Origin: Streptococcus sobrinus DSM 20742 = ATCC 33478
GTDB lineage: Bacteria; Bacillota; Bacilli; Lactobacillales; Streptococcaceae
Direction: 5' to 3'
DNA: 64,000 nt
NCBI RefSeq assembly: GCF_000686605.1
Contig: NZ_JMLC01000004.1
Coordinates: forward strand, 1 to 64,000
Shown here: positions 28,547 through 37,777 of the stretch, piece by piece
Position numbering within the stretch: position 1 is the first letter of the stretch
Layout: every line of letters starts with the position of its first letter
Notes under the pieces: generated by a model
What the model saw: the letters and a program-made list of their open reading frames with translations, nothing else
Databases searched by the model: none
What the model was told of the DNA's origin: nothing
Translations under genes and position numbers: made by a program

Positions 28547-28960
28547 ATGATTACACTATTTTTATCTCCGTCATGCACCAGCTGTCGTAAGGCACGATCT
28601 TGGTTAACCAACCACGAGGTTGCATTTCAGGAACATAATATTATAACCAGTCCTTTATCTGCTGATGAGTTGAGAGCGGTCCTAGCTTTGACGGAAAATG
28701 GGACTGAGGATATCATTTCGACACGTTCAAAGGTCTTTCAAAAATTGGATTTGGATGTTGATGACCTCTCTATCTCAGAACTGATTGATTTGATTGCCAA
28801 AAATCCTAGCCTTTTGCGCCGACCAATTATCTTGGATAAGAAGCGGATGCAAATCGGTTTTAATGAAGATGAAATTCGAGCTTTTCTGCCGCGCCACTAC
28901 CGTGAGCAAGAGCTCCGTCAAGCCACGATTAGAGCAGAATTAGAAAGTGACCATGACTAA
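28547..28960 (+). CDS. spx: Spx-family transcriptional regulator
   Basis: 137 residues of the ArsC/Spx fold. The redox switch CxxC is present as C10-TS-C13 near the N-terminus, followed by CRKAR. Residues such as [20 protein letters not shown] match Spx rather than arsenate reductase. It binds the RNA polymerase alpha C-terminal domain and adjusts thiol- and oxidative-stress genes. Streptococci carry two paralogues (SpxA1, SpxA2); which one this is cannot be decided here. It overlaps the next gene by 8 nt. Confidence 0.9.
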   Translation: MITLFLSPSCTSCRKARSWLTNHEVAFQEHNIITSPLSADELRAVLALTENGTEDIISTRSKVFQKLDLDVDDLSISELIDLIAKNPSLLRRPIILDKKRMQIGFNEDEIRAFLPRHYREQELRQATIRAELESDHD

Positions 28961-29231
28961 AAATTATTCCTACCCACTAGATGCTTCATGGAGCACTGAA
29001 GAGATTGCATCAGTGCTTTATTTTTTGAATCAGGTTGAGGCTGCTTACGAATCTAAGGCTAAGACAGAGACACTTTTGGAAGCCTATCGGTCGTTTAAAA
29101 GGGTAGTGCCAAGTAAGATGCAAGAAAAACAGATCGACCGTGAGTTTGAAAAATCTAGTGGTTATTCGAGCTATCGAGCTGTCCAGGCAGCTAGGATTAA
29201 TGCAGGAGGGTGGGTTTCTCTTGAAAGATAA
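28953..29231 (+). CDS. UPF0223 family protein
   Basis: 92 residues from the ATG at 28953, which overlaps the spx stop and has GAAAGTG as SD; a GTG two codons upstream is possible. The sequence [14 protein letters not shown], then a helical middle, then [13 protein letters not shown] matches UPF0223, a Firmicute family of unknown function normally found beside spx and an inositol monophosphatase-like gene. The three overlapping genes form an operon. Confidence 0.88.
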   Translation: MTKNYSYPLDASWSTEEIASVLYFLNQVEAAYESKAKTETLLEAYRSFKRVVPSKMQEKQIDREFEKSSGYSSYRAVQAARINAGGWVSLER

Positions 29232-29982
29232 ATTTGAATTTGCCCAAGATTTAATCCGTCAAGCCGTGACTTATGTCAGAAATCGGATGACTGAGGATTT
29301 GCAGATTGAAGAAAAGACTCGCTTTGATGATTTGGTCACCAATATCGATAAAGACACTCAAGATTTCATGGTTAGTCGTATTCAGGCAAACTACCCAGAT
29401 GACTACATCCTGGGGGAAGAAAATGATCTTTACCACGATGTCAAGGAAGGTCATGTCTGGGTGTTAGATCCCATTGATGGGACTGTTAATTTTATTGCTC
29501 AGGGTCGTGATTTTGCCGTCATGATTGCTTACTACGAAGAAGGACTTGGAAAATTTGGTCTTATCTATGATGTTACAGGTGGGAACCTCTACAGCGGTGG
29601 AGGTCAATTCGAAGTGACCTGTAATGGCAAGCCTTTATCCTCCTACCAGAATCGCCCTTTGTTTCGACAGTTGCTGGGGGCTAATGGTCGGATGTATGCT
29701 GACAACTACCTTGGTCTAGCGGACTTTGCCCAGGAGCTCCTTGGTGTACGTGTGCTAGGGAGTGCTGGTATTAGTATGAGCCGAGTTTTAGAGGGCCAAC
29801 TCTTTGGTTATTGTTCGTCTATTTCTCCTTGGGATTATGCAGCTGCTAGTATTATGGGGGAAAAGTTGGGCTATGAACTCTTGACCATGACCGGAGAACC
29901 TCTAGACTATAAAAGTCGCCAAGCGGTGATGTTTATTCCGAAAGCAGAAGTAGCCAGAGTGAAAAAAGTCATTCACAAGTAA
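29221..29982 (+). CDS. Inositol monophosphatase family protein
   Basis: 253 residues. The TTG at 29221 is chosen as start because AGGAGG lies 11 nt upstream and the protein then begins KDKFEFAQ like its relatives. Family motifs are intact: GEEN, the metal-binding DPIDGTVNF, and the C-terminal WDYAAAS. It should be a Mg2+-dependent phosphatase; in bacteria the substrate may be inositol phosphate, fructose 1,6-bisphosphate, pAp or NADP(H). The substrate is not deducible here. It overlaps the UPF0223 gene by 11 nt. Confidence 0.9.
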   Translation: MKDKFEFAQDLIRQAVTYVRNRMTEDLQIEEKTRFDDLVTNIDKDTQDFMVSRIQANYPDDYILGEENDLYHDVKEGHVWVLDPIDGTVNFIAQGRDFAVMIAYYEEGLGKFGLIYDVTGGNLYSGGGQFEVTCNGKPLSSYQNRPLFRQLLGANGRMYADNYLGLADFAQELLGVRVLGSAGISMSRVLEGQLFGYCSSISPWDYAAASIMGEKLGYELLTMTGEPLDYKSRQAVMFIPKAEVARVKKVIHK

Positions 29983-29993
29983 AGATAAATCTA

Positions 29994-30026
29994 AGAGCTA
30001 TCTCATTAAGTAAGATAGCTTTTTTA
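29994..30026 (+). terminator. Intrinsic terminator of the spx operon
   Basis: AGCTATCT pairs perfectly with AGATAGCT around a 9-nt loop, followed by TTTTTT. Confidence 0.88.
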
Positions 30027-30140
30027 TATTCACAGATTCTAGCGTGGGAGGTAAGTTTTTTGTGAAGAATAAACTATTTCAAAAGGTAGGAAATAACTTT
30101 GTAAAATTATAATAATTAATTAGTAATAATTCAAATAATA

Positions 30141-30173
30141 TGTTATTATGATTAAGATATTGAAATAGTTTGA
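30141..30173 (+). promoter_or_regulatory. gtf4 extended -10 promoter element
   Basis: TGTTATTAT gives an extended -10 box (TATTAT at 30144-30149). ATAGTTTG follows at 30166-30173, resembling the element seen upstream of gtf1 and gtf3. No clear -35 box is visible. Confidence 0.45.
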
Positions 30174-30223
30174 AGAGAGATACAATTTCACATATCGAAC
30201 AAATAATCATAAAGGAGTTTCCC

Positions 30224-33200
30224 ATGGAGAGAGAAACAAAATTGCATTACAAGATGCGTAAAGTCAAGAAAAGATGGGTAACTGTAGCGATTGCTACGGT
30301 CGCTCTGCCAATGTCTCTATTGTTGGCACCATCTGCAAGTGCAGATGACAGTGTTGCAGCAGCCAATCAAACAAGCCTTACGACCGCTCAGTCTAACCAA
30401 GGAACTATTACAGCTACTAATAATCAGGTATCTCCTGCAGTTGAAACAACAGCGGATGCTGTTTCAATTCAAGCTGATCAAGATTACCTTAAAGTCGGCA
30501 AAAGTGTTGACATTGCTGTCACCCCTGATAATAGTGTCCAAACTAGTGATGCTGTCTCTTCTAATGAGAAAGTCCAAGTGCAAACATCTGCTGTTAGAAC
30601 TCAAGTAAATCGCATGGTTCCAACTAATACAGCAACCACAGCAGCGACAAGGCAGGCTCAAGCTCAACCAAAAGTTGTTAAAACAGAAGTAAGTAGGTTG
30701 GTGGCGACAAGGCCCGATTTTAAAAATACTGGCACAAATCTCAATAATCTTAATCTGAAAAATTCAGTAGTTCAGCCACAAGAGAATAGTTTTGCAAAGA
30801 ATAACCAAGCATACAGCAATCAGGCCGCTAGCTTTGAAACTGTTGATAATTATTTGACAGCAGATTCTTGGTATCGACCAAAGGCTATCTTGAAGGATGG
30901 GAAAACTTGGACTGCAAGTAGTGAGAGCGACTTCCGGCCAGTCTTGATGTCATGGTGGCCAGACACGGCAACTAAGACGGCCTATGTTAACTTCTGGGCT
31001 AAGGAAGGTCTGATTTCTAATCAAGCAGCAAGAAATATAGATACAGCGGTTCAATCTATTCAAACCGCTATTGAAAAGAAGATTTCTACTGAAGGGAATA
31101 CTGCTTGGTTGCGCAGCAAAATGACTCAATTTGTGCAATCACAAAGTCAGTGGAATATCAATTCTGAAAATCCAACGAGTTATCCTAGCCAAGACCACTT
31201 GCAAGGTGGTGCCCTGCTCTTTTCAAACAGTGATGCTACGGCCCAGGCCAATTCAAACTGGCGTTTGCTTAATCGCAATCCCTCTCAGCAGGATGGTCAT
31301 GTCAACTATCATAAATCATCTTACGGTGGTTATGAATTGCTCTTAGCCAATGATGTGGATAACTCAAATCCAATCGTTCAAGCAGAACAGCTTAACCACT
31401 TCCACTACCTCATGAACTGGGGTGAAATTGTTATGGGCGATAAGGATGCCAACTTTGACGGTGTCCGGGTCGATGCAGTTGATAATGTTGATGCTGACTT
31501 GCTCCAAATTCAACGGGATTACTATAAAGCAAAATACGGTACGGATAAAAGCGAAAAAAATGCGATCGACCACTTGTCAATTTTGGAAGCCTGGTCAGGC
31601 AATGATAATGATTATGTTAAAGATCAAAATAACTTTTCGCTTTCTATCGATAACGACCAACGCTCTGGCATGTTAAAAGCTTTTGGGTATGCCTCTGCTT
31701 ACCGTGGGAATTTGGGGAACCTTGCGACTGCTGGCTTGAAGAAACGCAGTAACACTAGTAGTGGGGATCCAATTCCTAATTACGTCTTTATTCGGGCCCA
31801 TGACTCAGAAGTTCAGACACGGATTGCCACTGTTATTCGTGAAAGACTAGGAATGGGTAATGTTGATGGTTTGACTAATATCACTTTGGATGATTTGGAA
31901 AAAGCCTTTGCTATCTATAATCAGGATATGTACTCAGTTGATAAGCAGTATTATATCAACAACCTACCTATGGCCTATACTTGGATGTTGCAAAACAAGG
32001 ATACGGTTACTCGAGTTTATTATGGTGATATGTATACTGACAACGGTCAGTATATGGCAACTAAAACCCCATTCTACAATGCCATTGAAACCATGCTTAA
32101 AGCTCGTATCAAATATGTGGCCGGTGGTCAACAAGCAGGCTATAATCAAGGATGGAATGGCGGAATTTTGACCTCTGTTCGTTACGGTAAAGGTGCAGAT
32201 AGTGTTACAGATCGTGGGACTAGTGAAACCCGCACATCTGGTATGGCTGTCTTGATTAACAATATGCCTAACTTCCAAGCTTCTAGCGGCGTAACTCTCA
32301 GCATGGGGGCTGCGCATAAGAATCAAGCCTACCGTCCTCTCTTGCTATCAACCAAGGATGGCATTGCGACTTACCTTAATGATCGCGATGTGTCAAGTAG
32401 TCAATATAAATACACAGATAGTCAAGGACGCTTGAGTTTCAGTGCTTCTGAACTTCGCAGTGTTGCTAACGTACAAGTTTCTGGTATGATCCAAGTCTGG
32501 GTACCAGTCGGAGCAGCTGATAACCAAGATGTTCGCACTGCTCCAAGTACGGCTAAGACTACGGATGGAAATATTTACCATCAAACCGATGCCCTTGATT
32601 CTCAAGTTATCTACGAAGGTTTCTCAAACTTCCAAGCCTTTGCTAAGACCCCTGAACAATACACCAACGCTGTAATCGCTAAAAATGCTGACCTCTTCAA
32701 GTCATGGGGCATCACTCAATTTGAAATGGCACCGCAATACGTGTCATCTGAAGATGGAACCTTCTTGGACTCCATCATTCTCAATGGTTATGCCTTTAGC
32801 GACCGCTATGATTTGGCTATGAGTAAGAACAATAAGTATGGCTCTAAAGAAGACTTGGCCAATGCTATTAAGGCTTTGCATGCCGCAGGTATCAAGGTTC
32901 TGTCTGACTGGGTGCCAGACCAAATGTATAACCTGCCAGGAAAAGAGGTTGTTACGGCAACTCGGGTTAACCAATATGGTCAAACAACCGCAAGGGCAGC
33001 CATCAATAAGACCCCTTACGTGGTCAACACTCGGACTTATGGCGACTACCAAGAGCAGTATGGTGGTAAATTCTTGGATGAGTTGCAAAAGCTCTACCCA
33101 AGTCTCTTCACGACTAAGCAAATCTCAACAGGCAAGGCAATTGATCCATCAGTTAAGATTACCAACTGGTCAGCTAAGTACTTCAATGGTTCTAATATCT

Positions 33201-34306
33201 TGGGCCGCGGAGCTAAGTATGTCCTTAGTGATGGTAAGCAGTACTTCAATTTAACTAGTGGTAAACTTTACTTGCCAACTGCTTTGTTGAGTAATGCGAC
33301 GACGACTACTCAGCCATCCACTCCTAGCCAACCTACTCAACCATCTAAGCCATCGACAAAATCTGCGGGTATTTCTTACGATGGCAAGGGATACATTTAT
33401 CGTTTGGCAACTGGTCAACGGGTCAAGGACAGCTTGGTTACCGATAAGGGCAATCTCTATTATTTCGGTAAGACTGGTTACATGGCCACAGGTATGCAGA
33501 AGGTAAAAGGGGCGACCTACTACTTTGGTAAAGAAGGCAAGGCTTTGAAGAACGGTATCTATACGGATGCAGCCGGTAAGAGCTATTACTTCAATAATGA
33601 CGGCAAACGCCTAGAAAATGGGTATTACTCCTTTGGCGTTGACAAGTGGCGTCATTTTGAAAATGGTGTGATGGCCGTTGGACTAACCAAAGTTAAGGGC
33701 AAAGCTAACACTTATACTCAGTACTATGATGTCCAAGGAATCCAGGTCAAGGGAGACTTTGTTACTGGTGAAGATGGAAAAGTGAGATATTTCGACAAGA
33801 AGTACGGAAACATGGTGACCAACCAATTCATTACTAATTCAAAAGGTCAACGGTCTTTCTTCACTTGGAATGGAACTCGCTATGAAAATGGTTACTATCA
33901 ATTTGGTGACAAGTGGCGTCACTTCACCAATGGTATTATGGATGTTGGCTTGACTCAGGTTAAAGGGAAATACAAGACCTATACACAATTTTATGACCCT
34001 CAAGGAATTCAGGTCAAGGGTGGCTTTGTCAAGGATAACAACGGTAAGCTAAGATATTTTGATGAAAAGTATGGGAACATGGTTTCCAACCAATTTATCA
34101 AAAATTCTTATGGCGAACGCTTCTACTTTGGTAATGATGGGGTAGCTGTCACGGGTCACCGCGTTATTGATGGCAAATCTTATCACTTCAATGATAAAGG
34201 TGTACTCATTAAAAAATATAGTAATGACTCTACTAGTTATCGACCAGCCTATCGACCACGCTATATTAACAGGTTCTATTCTGGATGGTTTGGTATCTGG
34301 TTCTAA
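30224..34306 (+). CDS. Secreted GH70 glucansucrase 4 (subfamily B)
   Basis: 1360 residues. The ATG at 30224 follows AAAGGAG and starts the KLHYKMRKVKKRW signal peptide; upstream in-frame ATG codons lack an SD. A long Thr/Val/Gln-rich variable region has no YYF repeat, unlike gtf1-3. Catalytic residues are D417 (RVDAVDN), E455 (LEAWS) and D527 (AHDSEVQ), followed by TRIA as in gtf2. A Pro/Thr/Ser linker (TQPSTPSQPTQPSKPS, near 33306-33350) separates the core from the repeats. The C-terminus ends in an unusual tail with YRPAYRPRY and an aromatic last segment. It makes alpha-glucan from sucrose outside the cell; the linkage is unproven. Confidence 0.93.
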   Translation: MERETKLHYKMRKVKKRWVTVAIATVALPMSLLLAPSASADDSVAAANQTSLTTAQSNQGTITATNNQVSPAVETTADAVSIQADQDYLKVGKSVDIAVTPDNSVQTSDAVSSNEKVQVQTSAVRTQVNRMVPTNTATTAATRQAQAQPKVVKTEVSRLVATRPDFKNTGTNLNNLNLKNSVVQPQENSFAKNNQAYSNQAASFETVDNYLTADSWYRPKAILKDGKTWTASSESDFRPVLMSWWPDTATKTAYVNFWAKEGLISNQAARNIDTAVQSIQTAIEKKISTEGNTAWLRSKMTQFVQSQSQWNINSENPTSYPSQDHLQGGALLFSNSDATAQANSNWRLLNRNPSQQDGHVNYHKSSYGGYELLLANDVDNSNPIVQAEQLNHFHYLMNWGEIVMGDKDANFDGVRVDAVDNVDADLLQIQRDYYKAKYGTDKSEKNAIDHLSILEAWSGNDNDYVKDQNNFSLSIDNDQRSGMLKAFGYASAYRGNLGNLATAGLKKRSNTSSGDPIPNYVFIRAHDSEVQTRIATVIRERLGMGNVDGLTNITLDDLEKAFAIYNQDMYSVDKQYYINNLPMAYTWMLQNKDTVTRVYYGDMYTDNGQYMATKTPFYNAIETMLKARIKYVAGGQQAGYNQGWNGGILTSVRYGKGADSVTDRGTSETRTSGMAVLINNMPNFQASSGVTLSMGAAHKNQAYRPLLLSTKDGIATYLNDRDVSSSQYKYTDSQGRLSFSASELRSVANVQVSGMIQVWVPVGAADNQDVRTAPSTAKTTDGNIYHQTDALDSQVIYEGFSNFQAFAKTPEQYTNAVIAKNADLFKSWGITQFEMAPQYVSSEDGTFLDSIILNGYAFSDRYDLAMSKNNKYGSKEDLANAIKALHAAGIKVLSDWVPDQMYNLPGKEVVTATRVNQYGQTTARAAINKTPYVVNTRTYGDYQEQYGGKFLDELQKLYPSLFTTKQISTGKAIDPSVKITNWSAKYFNGSNILGRGAKYVLSDGKQYFNLTSGKLYLPTALLSNATTTTQPSTPSQPTQPSKPSTKSAGISYDGKGYIYRLATGQRVKDSLVTDKGNLYYFGKTGYMATGMQKVKGATYYFGKEGKALKNGIYTDAAGKSYYFNNDGKRLENGYYSFGVDKWRHFENGVMAVGLTKVKGKANTYTQYYDVQGIQVKGDFVTGEDGKVRYFDKKYGNMVTNQFITNSKGQRSFFTWNGTRYENGYYQFGDKWRHFTNGIMDVGLTQVKGKYKTYTQFYDPQGIQVKGGFVKDNNGKLRYFDEKYGNMVSNQFIKNSYGERFYFGNDGVAVTGHRVIDGKSYHFNDKGVLIKKYSNDSTSYRPAYRPRYINRFYSGWFGIWF
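33365..34215 (+). repeat. Glucan-binding repeat domain of gtf4
   Basis: YYF/G-type units include two long similar composites that share ENGYYxFGxxKWRHF, a KVKG/QVKG-YTQ segment and VKGDF/VKGGF. These look like a duplication of about 65-70 residues. Confidence 0.8.
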
Positions 34307-34363
34307 GCTCTAAATATTCTTTAAAAAAATGGATAATCCGAAGCTCTATCGTCTTGGATAGAT

Positions 34364-34400
34364 AAAAAAGGTTAGATGGCTGTAAACCTCTAGCCTTTTT
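34364..34400 (+). terminator. Intrinsic terminator after gtf4
   Basis: AAAAAGG-TAGA pairs with TCTA-CCTTTTT with a bulged centre. Its T tract abuts the next promoter. Confidence 0.7.
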
Positions 34401-34408
34401 GATATAAT
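34400..34408 (+). promoter_or_regulatory. Extended -10 of the rRNA methyltransferase gene, leaderless spacing
   Basis: TGATATAAT is an extended -10 (TATAAT at 34403-34408). Six bases separate it from the ATG at 34415 and no SD is present. Confidence 0.6.
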
Positions 34409-34414
34409 AAAATC

Positions 34415-35731
34415 ATGACTTTGCCTAAGGACTTTATTGAAAAATATCAAAGATTATTGGGGAATCAAGCTGCAGATTTCTTGGCGACTTTTGAGCAAGA
34501 AGCAGTAGCAGCCTTTCGAACTAATCCCCTGAAAAAAGTGCAGAAGGACTTTTCTGACCCCATTGCTAATACCCTTTGGGGCCATTTTGGCAAGGTCTCT
34601 GGTAAGTCCATTGAGCACGTGACTGGCTTAGTCTATTCCCAGGAACCAGCTGCCCAAATGGTCGCCCAAGTGGCAGCGCCGCAAAAGGGTATGAAGGTTT
34701 TGGATCTGGCTGCCGCTCCTGGAGGGAAGACGACGCATTTGCTTTCCTACTTAGACAATACAGGAATTTTGGTGAGTAATGAGATTTCCAAAAAACGTAG
34801 TAAGATTTTAGTGGAAAATGTCGAGCGTTTTGGAGCAACCAATGTCGTTGTGACCAATGAAAGACCTGAGCGCTTGGCTAAGACTTTTAAAGATTATTTT
34901 GACCTGATTGTTTTGGATGCTCCTTGCTCTGGTGAGGGGATGTTTCGCAAGGACCCAGATGCTTGCCAATATTGGGACAAGGACTATCCGGCTCAATGTG
35001 CTAACCTGCAAAAGGAAGTTTTGCAGGAGGCCATGAAGATGCTAGCTCCATCAGGGCGGCTAGTCTACTCGACCTGTACCTGGTCACCAGAGGAAAATGA
35101 AGCAGTGGTGGTCTGGCTCCTAGAAAGTTATCCAGACCTGGAACTCCTTCCTATAGAAAAAATCAATGGGATGGTAGAAGGGCTGGACATGCCCCAGGTG
35201 GCTCGGATGTATCCTCATCTCTTTGAGGGGGAGGGGCAATTTGTTGCCCATTTTCAGGATAAGCGATCAGCCCCTAGCCAGCCCCAAAAGGTCAAGTCGC
35301 CTAGATCAAATTTGACTGCCGAGCAAAGGCAACTTTGGCAAAATTTTTCTAAGAAATATTTGCGTATAGACCTGTCGGGCTTGCTTCAGACCTTTGGGAA
35401 TCAACTCTATTGCCTGCCTGAGGGTCTGCCAGATTTGACCGGACTCAAGTTGGCCCGCAATGGCCTCCATCTGGGCACCTTTAAAAAGAAGCGCTTTGAG
35501 CCCTCTTTTGCTCTTGGGTTGGCCCTGACCAGCGACCAAGTTAAGCAAGGTGTGACTTTGAGCCCAGAGGATTTCAAAGCCTATGTCTCAGGAAATACGG
35601 TCAGCATCTCTGGTGATTACCAAAATGGCTGGTATCAAGTGTTAGCTGAGGGTAATGGTCTCGGATTTGCCAAGTTAGTTAATGGCACCCTCAAGAATTA
35701 TTTCCCTAAGGGCCTGCGCTTCAATTCTTGA
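34415..35731 (+). CDS. rsmF: RsmF-like 16S rRNA m5C methyltransferase
   Basis: 438 residues. The NOL1/NOP2/Sun SAM-methyltransferase core is seen: AAAPGGKTTHL (SAM loop), DAPCSGEGMFRKD with the catalytic Pro-Cys, and YSTCTWSPEENE with the second cysteine. The C-terminal third (about 290-438) is the extra RNA-binding domain of the RsmF/YebU type. It would methylate a cytosine in 16S rRNA; the exact site is inferred from family members. The transcript is probably leaderless. Confidence 0.85.
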   Translation: MTLPKDFIEKYQRLLGNQAADFLATFEQEAVAAFRTNPLKKVQKDFSDPIANTLWGHFGKVSGKSIEHVTGLVYSQEPAAQMVAQVAAPQKGMKVLDLAAAPGGKTTHLLSYLDNTGILVSNEISKKRSKILVENVERFGATNVVVTNERPERLAKTFKDYFDLIVLDAPCSGEGMFRKDPDACQYWDKDYPAQCANLQKEVLQEAMKMLAPSGRLVYSTCTWSPEENEAVVVWLLESYPDLELLPIEKINGMVEGLDMPQVARMYPHLFEGEGQFVAHFQDKRSAPSQPQKVKSPRSNLTAEQRQLWQNFSKKYLRIDLSGLLQTFGNQLYCLPEGLPDLTGLKLARNGLHLGTFKKKRFEPSFALGLALTSDQVKQGVTLSPEDFKAYVSGNTVSISGDYQNGWYQVLAEGNGLGFAKLVNGTLKNYFPKGLRFNS

Positions 35732-35750
35732 TGTAACAGTTCTGTTACAT
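35731..35750. promoter_or_regulatory. Inverted repeat upstream of pstS
   Basis: ATGTAACAG-TT-CTGTTACAT has perfect 9-bp arms around two bases. It begins on the stop codon of the preceding gene and lies about 115-135 nt before pstS. No T tract follows, so an operator is more likely than a terminator. A phosphate-responsive regulator (PhoP/PnpR type) is the obvious candidate, but the repeat does not match a Pho box that I can recall. TATGAT near 35782-35787 is a candidate -10. Confidence 0.5.
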
Positions 35751-35865
35751 TGGGATGGCTATATATCAAAAAAAAGTCTAATATGATATGATTAGATGAG
35801 AAGTTTGATGCTTCTAAGAATTGGCTGATTATGCTTGATTTTGAAAATAAATACAGGATTTTAAA

Positions 35866-36738
35866 ATGAAAAAATGGAATAAAAAGCGTCTCCTTTTCGC
35901 CATGATGATGGGGGCAGCCCTTTTCTGCCTATCGGCTTGTGCCTCTTGGATTGACCGCGGGGAGAATATCACCAGCGTTGGCTCAACAGCCCTCCAACCC
36001 ATGGTTGAAGGAGCAGCAGATACCTTCTCTGAGGAGCATCAAGGCAAGACTGTCAATGTCCAGGGCGGTGGCTCTGGTACAGGTCTTTCCCAGGTTCAGT
36101 CTGGCGCTGTTCAGATTGGCAATAGTGATGTTTTTGCTGAGGAAAAGGACGGCATTGATGCCAGTAAATTAGTAGACCACCAGGTTGCTGTTGCTGGGAT
36201 TGCTGTCATTGTCAATAAAGAAGTCGGCATGAAAAACCTGACAACTGACCAGCTGCAAAAGATTTTCACTGGCCAGTACACCAATTGGAAACAGCTAGGT
36301 GGTAAAGATTTAGAGATTACTATCATTAATCGGGCAGCCGGCTCAGGGACACGTTCGACCTTTGACAGTGTGATTATGAAGGGCAAGTCCAGTAAGCAGA
36401 GCCAGGAACAAGATTCCAACGGGATGGTTAAGTCCATTGTGGCTCAAACCCCTGGTGCCCTCTCCTATTTAGCCTTCGCTTACGTAGATAGCTCGGTTTC
36501 AATGGTTAAACTTAATGGTCATGAAGCCAATGCTAAAAATGTTGCGACTAATGACTGGCCTCTCTGGTCTTACGAACACATGTACACCAAGGGAAAAGCT
36601 GATGGTCTAACCAAGGAATTCCTTGATTATGTCCTCAGCGATAAGGTCCAAAAGGGTGTCGTCAAACGGATGGGTTATATCTCTATTAATGATATGAAGG
36701 TTACTAAGGACGCCCAAGGTCGTGTGACGAAAAAATAA
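35866..36738 (+). CDS. pstS: Phosphate-binding lipoprotein PstS
   Basis: 290 residues. A lipobox (LSACAS) follows a short hydrophobic signal, so the protein is lipid-anchored outside the membrane. Phosphate-site motifs are present: [23 protein letters not shown] and [12 protein letters not shown]. It captures orthophosphate for PstCAB. It starts the pst-phoU operon. A 103-nt gap with a stem-loop separates it from pstC. Confidence 0.95.
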   Translation: MKKWNKKRLLFAMMMGAALFCLSACASWIDRGENITSVGSTALQPMVEGAADTFSEEHQGKTVNVQGGGSGTGLSQVQSGAVQIGNSDVFAEEKDGIDASKLVDHQVAVAGIAVIVNKEVGMKNLTTDQLQKIFTGQYTNWKQLGGKDLEITIINRAAGSGTRSTFDSVIMKGKSSKQSQEQDSNGMVKSIVAQTPGALSYLAFAYVDSSVSMVKLNGHEANAKNVATNDWPLWSYEHMYTKGKADGLTKEFLDYVLSDKVQKGVVKRMGYISINDMKVTKDAQGRVTKK

Positions 36739-36766
36739 GGCTAATCATGACTAAGCTAGGGCCGGA

Positions 36767-36796
36767 AAGAGCCCCGAGCCTATCGGCACGGCTCTT
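36767..36796 (+). other. Intercistronic stem-loop between pstS and pstC
   Basis: AAGAGCC pairs with GGCTCTT, and directly inside CCGA pairs with TCGG around a 5-nt loop, with a 3-nt bulge on the right side. No T tract follows. Such stems can stabilise the upstream mRNA or limit read-through, which would favour PstS over the permease. Confidence 0.6.
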
Positions 36797-36841
36797 ACTG
36801 ACTGATCTGTTTAGTACATTCCCTTCCTCTAAGGAGTTTTC

Positions 36842-37777
36842 ATGAAAAAACAAGATTTGGCGAAGCAGTTGACCTCGCCTTCAAAAAATTCACGGCTGGA
36901 GAAATTCGGTAAGACAATCACTTTCCTCTGCTTAATTCTGATTGTCTTCATCGTGGCCATGATCTTACTCTTTGTTGCTCAGAAAGGTCTCTCAACCTTC
37001 TTTGTCAACGGGGTCAATATCTTTGATTTCCTCTTTGGCAAAAATTGGCAACCGACGGTCAAGGATGCTCATGGTAACTACATTATGGGGGCCCTGCCAA
37101 TGATTACAGGTTCCTTCATTGTTACTATTCTCTCTGCCTTGATTGCGACGCCATTTGCTATCGGCGCAGCTATTTTTATGACAGAAATTTCACCCAAGCG
37201 TGGGGCAAAACTTTTGCAGCCAGCAATCGAGCTGCTGACAGGGATTCCTTCCGTCGTTTATGGATTTATCGGTTTGCAGGTTATTGTTCCCTTTGTTCGG
37301 GCCCTATTTGGGGGAACTGGATTTGGGATTCTCTCAGGAGTCTTCGTTCTCTTTGTTATGATTCTTCCTACGGTGACCTTCATGACAACCGATAGTCTGC
37401 GGTCTGTACCCCGTCATTACCGTGAAGCTAGTTTGGCTATGGGGGCAACCCGCTGGCAAACCATCTGGCGAGTTATCCTAAGGGCAGCCAAGCCTGGTAT
37501 CTTTACCGCAGTTGTCTTTGGTATGGCCCGTGCCTTCGGTGAAGCCCTAGCTATCCAGATGGTGGTTGGGAATTCGGCTGTCATGCCAACCTCTCTGATT
37601 ACACCAGCCTCAACCCTGACTTCGGTTTTGACCATGGGAATCGGAAATACCGTTATGGGAACGGTTCAAAATAACGTTCTCTGGTCACTTGCCTTGGTTC
37701 TCTTGATTATGAGTTTGGCTTTCAATATGTTGATGAAGTTCATCACTAGGGAGAAAAAAGTAAACTATGAACGCTAA
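36842..37777 (+). CDS. pstC: Phosphate ABC transporter permease PstC
   Basis: 311 residues with six or so transmembrane helices and the permease loop EASLAMGATRWQTIWRVILRAAKPG (EAA motif). The N-terminal cytoplasmic stretch and first helix match PstC rather than PstA. It forms the membrane channel with PstA. SD TAAGGAG; its 3' end overlaps pstA by 11 nt. Confidence 0.94.
   Translation: MKKQDLAKQLTSPSKNSRLEKFGKTITFLCLILIVFIVAMILLFVAQKGLSTFFVNGVNIFDFLFGKNWQPTVKDAHGNYIMGALPMITGSFIVTILSALIATPFAIGAAIFMTEISPKRGAKLLQPAIELLTGIPSVVYGFIGLQVIVPFVRALFGGTGFGILSGVFVLFVMILPTVTFMTTDSLRSVPRHYREASLAMGATRWQTIWRVILRAAKPGIFTAVVFGMARAFGEALAIQMVVGNSAVMPTSLITPASTLTSVLTMGIGNTVMGTVQNNVLWSLALVLLIMSLAFNMLMKFITREKKVNYER

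Noticed and set aside
35731-35750. GlnR/TnrA box before pstS
   Set aside because: The half sites are spaced one base too far apart compared with TGTNA-N7-TNACA.
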